From Sedimenticola_A endophacoides (GTDB lineage Bacteria; Pseudomonadota; Gammaproteobacteria; Chromatiales; Chromatiaceae): a stretch of 7,131 nucleotides of DNA. How positions within the stretch are numbered: position 1 is the first letter of the stretch; each line of letters starts with the position of its first letter. A program made the position numbers and the translations under genes. This document shows positions 6,482 to 7,131 of this stretch, in pieces. The notes below the pieces were generated by a model that made no database searches, had not been told where the DNA came from, and was given only the letters and a program-made list of their open reading frames with translations. The stretch lies in assembly GCA_003062345.1 (NCBI GenBank), contig PQCO01000316.1, positions 1 through 7,131 of the forward strand, written 5' to 3'.

Positions 6482-6618
6482 GGTGGTGTCCTGCCCGGAT
6501 ATCCCCCGGGGCGTGGGCTGGTTGGTCGAAAGTTCAGGCAACGATCCTAATCAATATCCCGTGCCATTGCGAGGAGGAGGGCGCGCGCGATCCATGGACG
6601 GCGGGTGGCGAGGCGTCG

Positions 6619-6656
6619 AGGGTGCTTCACCATGCATTCGCGAAGACGGTGAACCC
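6619..6656. promoter_or_regulatory. Nested dyad in the gdhA divergent region
   Basis: TTCACC (6626-6631) pairs with GGTGAA (6648-6653). The stem extends outward to GGG/CCC if three bases on the left are bulged. The loop carries the 8-base palindrome TTCGCGAA (6637-6644). It lies about 140 bp upstream of gdhA and about 150 bp upstream of the exported-protein gene, so it could be a regulator site for either. No known regulator consensus is recognised. Confidence 0.35.
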
Positions 6657-6786
6657 GATGACGCGAGGCCTCCTGTGCAACCCTGCGCGGAAGCTACAGC
6701 GGGAGGGTCGCATGCGGTCGCGGTTGTGTTATGGTTTCCGCTGTGGACGCTGAAGCGCCTGATTGCTGGTGGTCGGGGAGAGCGAT

Positions 6787-6792
6787 GGGAGG
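6787..6792 (+). promoter_or_regulatory. Ribosome binding site fixing the start at 6799
   Basis: GGGAGG lies 6 nt before the ATG at 6799, the ideal distance. It favours this start over the nearer ATG at 6793 or the TTG at 6763. Confidence 0.7.
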
Positions 6793-6798
6793 ATGCCG

Positions 6799-7008
6799 AT
6801 GAGATGCTTGCTGAAGTTGCCGGTGCTGCCCCTGCGGTGGGTGCTGGCCGCCCTGCTGATCGGTTGCGGCCATGTCGCTGCGGCGCAGCCGGACCCTCTG
6901 CGGGAGCTGGAGGATCTGTTACGCCAGGGACATGGTGGCGAGGCCTATGAGTTGGCGCTGGGGTTGCGGGAGGGGCATGAGGGCGAGCCCCGCTTCGACT
7001 ATCGCTAA
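6799..7008 (+). CDS. Exported TPR-like protein N-terminus, probably truncated
   Basis: Sixty-nine residues. The first 22-29 form an export signal: positively charged start (MRCLLK), hydrophobic stretch (LRWVLAALLIG), then either a lipobox LIGC with C23 or an ordinary signal peptidase site after VAAA (26-29). The mature part, DPLRELEDLLRQGHGGEAYELALGL, looks like the first helical hairpin of a tetratricopeptide-type repeat. It ends at GEPRFDYR, where homologous proteins would typically run on into a second helix pair (pattern FDY-x-x-G). The TAA stop lies inside the left arm of the palindromic repeat at 6999-7049, and no downstream frame resumes the protein. I infer a gene cut short by insertion or recombination at the repeat; a genuine 40-residue secreted peptide is less likely. 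Start is well supported by the Shine-Dalgarno. Confidence 0.65.
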   Translation: MRCLLKLPVLPLRWVLAALLIGCGHVAAAQPDPLRELEDLLRQGHGGEAYELALGLREGHEGEPRFDYR

Positions 7009-7131
7009 CCGCCATGGAGAGCGAAGCGAAGGCGGTTAGTCCCCGATAGGCGTAGGCGCGGTTGTATGGCCGCAGTTACGACCGATAGGGAGTGACGTAG
7101 GGCATACAAATAGCGCATCCGACACGCCGTA
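6999..7131. repeat. Palindromic repeat block at the right edge
   Basis: Two successive stem-loops. The first has CTATCG and CTAACCGCC (6999-7013) pairing with GGCGGTTAG (7031-7039) and CGATAG (7044-7049), giving 15 base pairs with a 4-base bulge and a 17-base loop. The second has TTGTATG (7062-7068) pairing with CATACAA (7103-7109), flanked by GCGC on both sides (7056-7059 and 7113-7116). CCGATAGG occurs twice (7043-7050 and 7082-7089). All frames are full of stops, so it is non-coding. It looks like a dispersed REP- or MITE-type element, or the end of a larger mobile element, that continues beyond the window. Confidence 0.6.

Larger units (their letters stand above)
6482..6798. other. Divergent intergenic region between gdhA and the exported-protein gene
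   Basis: About 317 bp with no convincing gene; the reading frames here lack start signals and family likeness. It holds the gdhA ribosome binding site (AGGA on the minus strand at 6489-6492), adjacent palindromes GGATATCC and CCCCGGGG at 6497-6511 in the gdhA leader, a nested dyad at 6619-6656 and a weak plus-strand -10-like TATGGT at 6729-6734. No good -35 was found on either strand. Confidence 0.6.

Noticed and set aside
6375..6950. Plus-strand frame of 191 codons in the gdhA 5' end and the divergent region.
   Set aside because: Overlaps the start of gdhA and the better-supported exported-protein gene, with no family likeness or good ribosome binding site.
7005..7039. Possible integron attC site (CTAAC ... 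GTTAG).
   Set aside because: The outer bases do not fit the RYYYAAC/GTTRRRY core boxes and no integrase or cassette structure is present.

Overview
This is a GC-rich chromosomal window from a proteobacterium, most likely a gammaproteobacterium. The ACT-ACT-HAD form of SerB, a DjlA co-chaperone, a YcgL-domain protein and a DUF6763-like protein are all typical of that class. The combination resembles Chromatiales or Ectothiorhodospiraceae-type genomes, but genus cannot be read from the sequence alone. Most of the window is ordinary core-genome material, with small irregularities at both edges.

Layout, left to right. (1) 1-1236, plus strand: a membrane-anchored class III adenylate cyclase whose reading frame is open to the left edge and whose start is uncertain. 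It converges on, and overlaps by 67 bp, (2) a small acidic DUF6763-like protein on the minus strand (1170-1472). (3) 1557-1667: a divergent intergenic region with an 11-bp dyad and a -10-like box, leading into (4) a two-gene plus-strand unit: a CbiM-like ECF-type membrane protein (1668-2333), then the J-domain co-chaperone djlA (2344-3138), whose Shine-Dalgarno overlaps the upstream stop codon. (5) tRNA-Ala(CGC) at 3215-3290, plus strand. (6) A compact minus-strand cluster read right to left: glutamate dehydrogenase (6481-5147), a YhbQ-type GIY-YIG protein (5150-4893), a YcgL-domain protein (4852-4565) and phosphoserine phosphatase serB (4542-3331). The spacings or overlaps are a few bases to about 40 bp, so this is probably one operon. 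(7) 6482-6798: a divergent intergenic region with a nested dyad. (8) 6799-7008, plus strand: a short exported-protein N-terminus that stops abruptly where (9) a palindromic repeat block begins (6999-7131).

The clearest functional link is between gdh and serB. Glutamate is the amino donor for phosphoserine synthesis by SerC, and SerB performs the last step of serine synthesis, so the two could share nitrogen-dependent expression. This is inference. I found no defence, phage, CRISPR or secondary-metabolite system. The most unusual things are the structured repeat that coincides with the end of the truncated exported protein, the probable CTG start of the GIY-YIG gene in a CTGA overlap, and the strong dyads around the cyclase start and the ECF-permease promoter.
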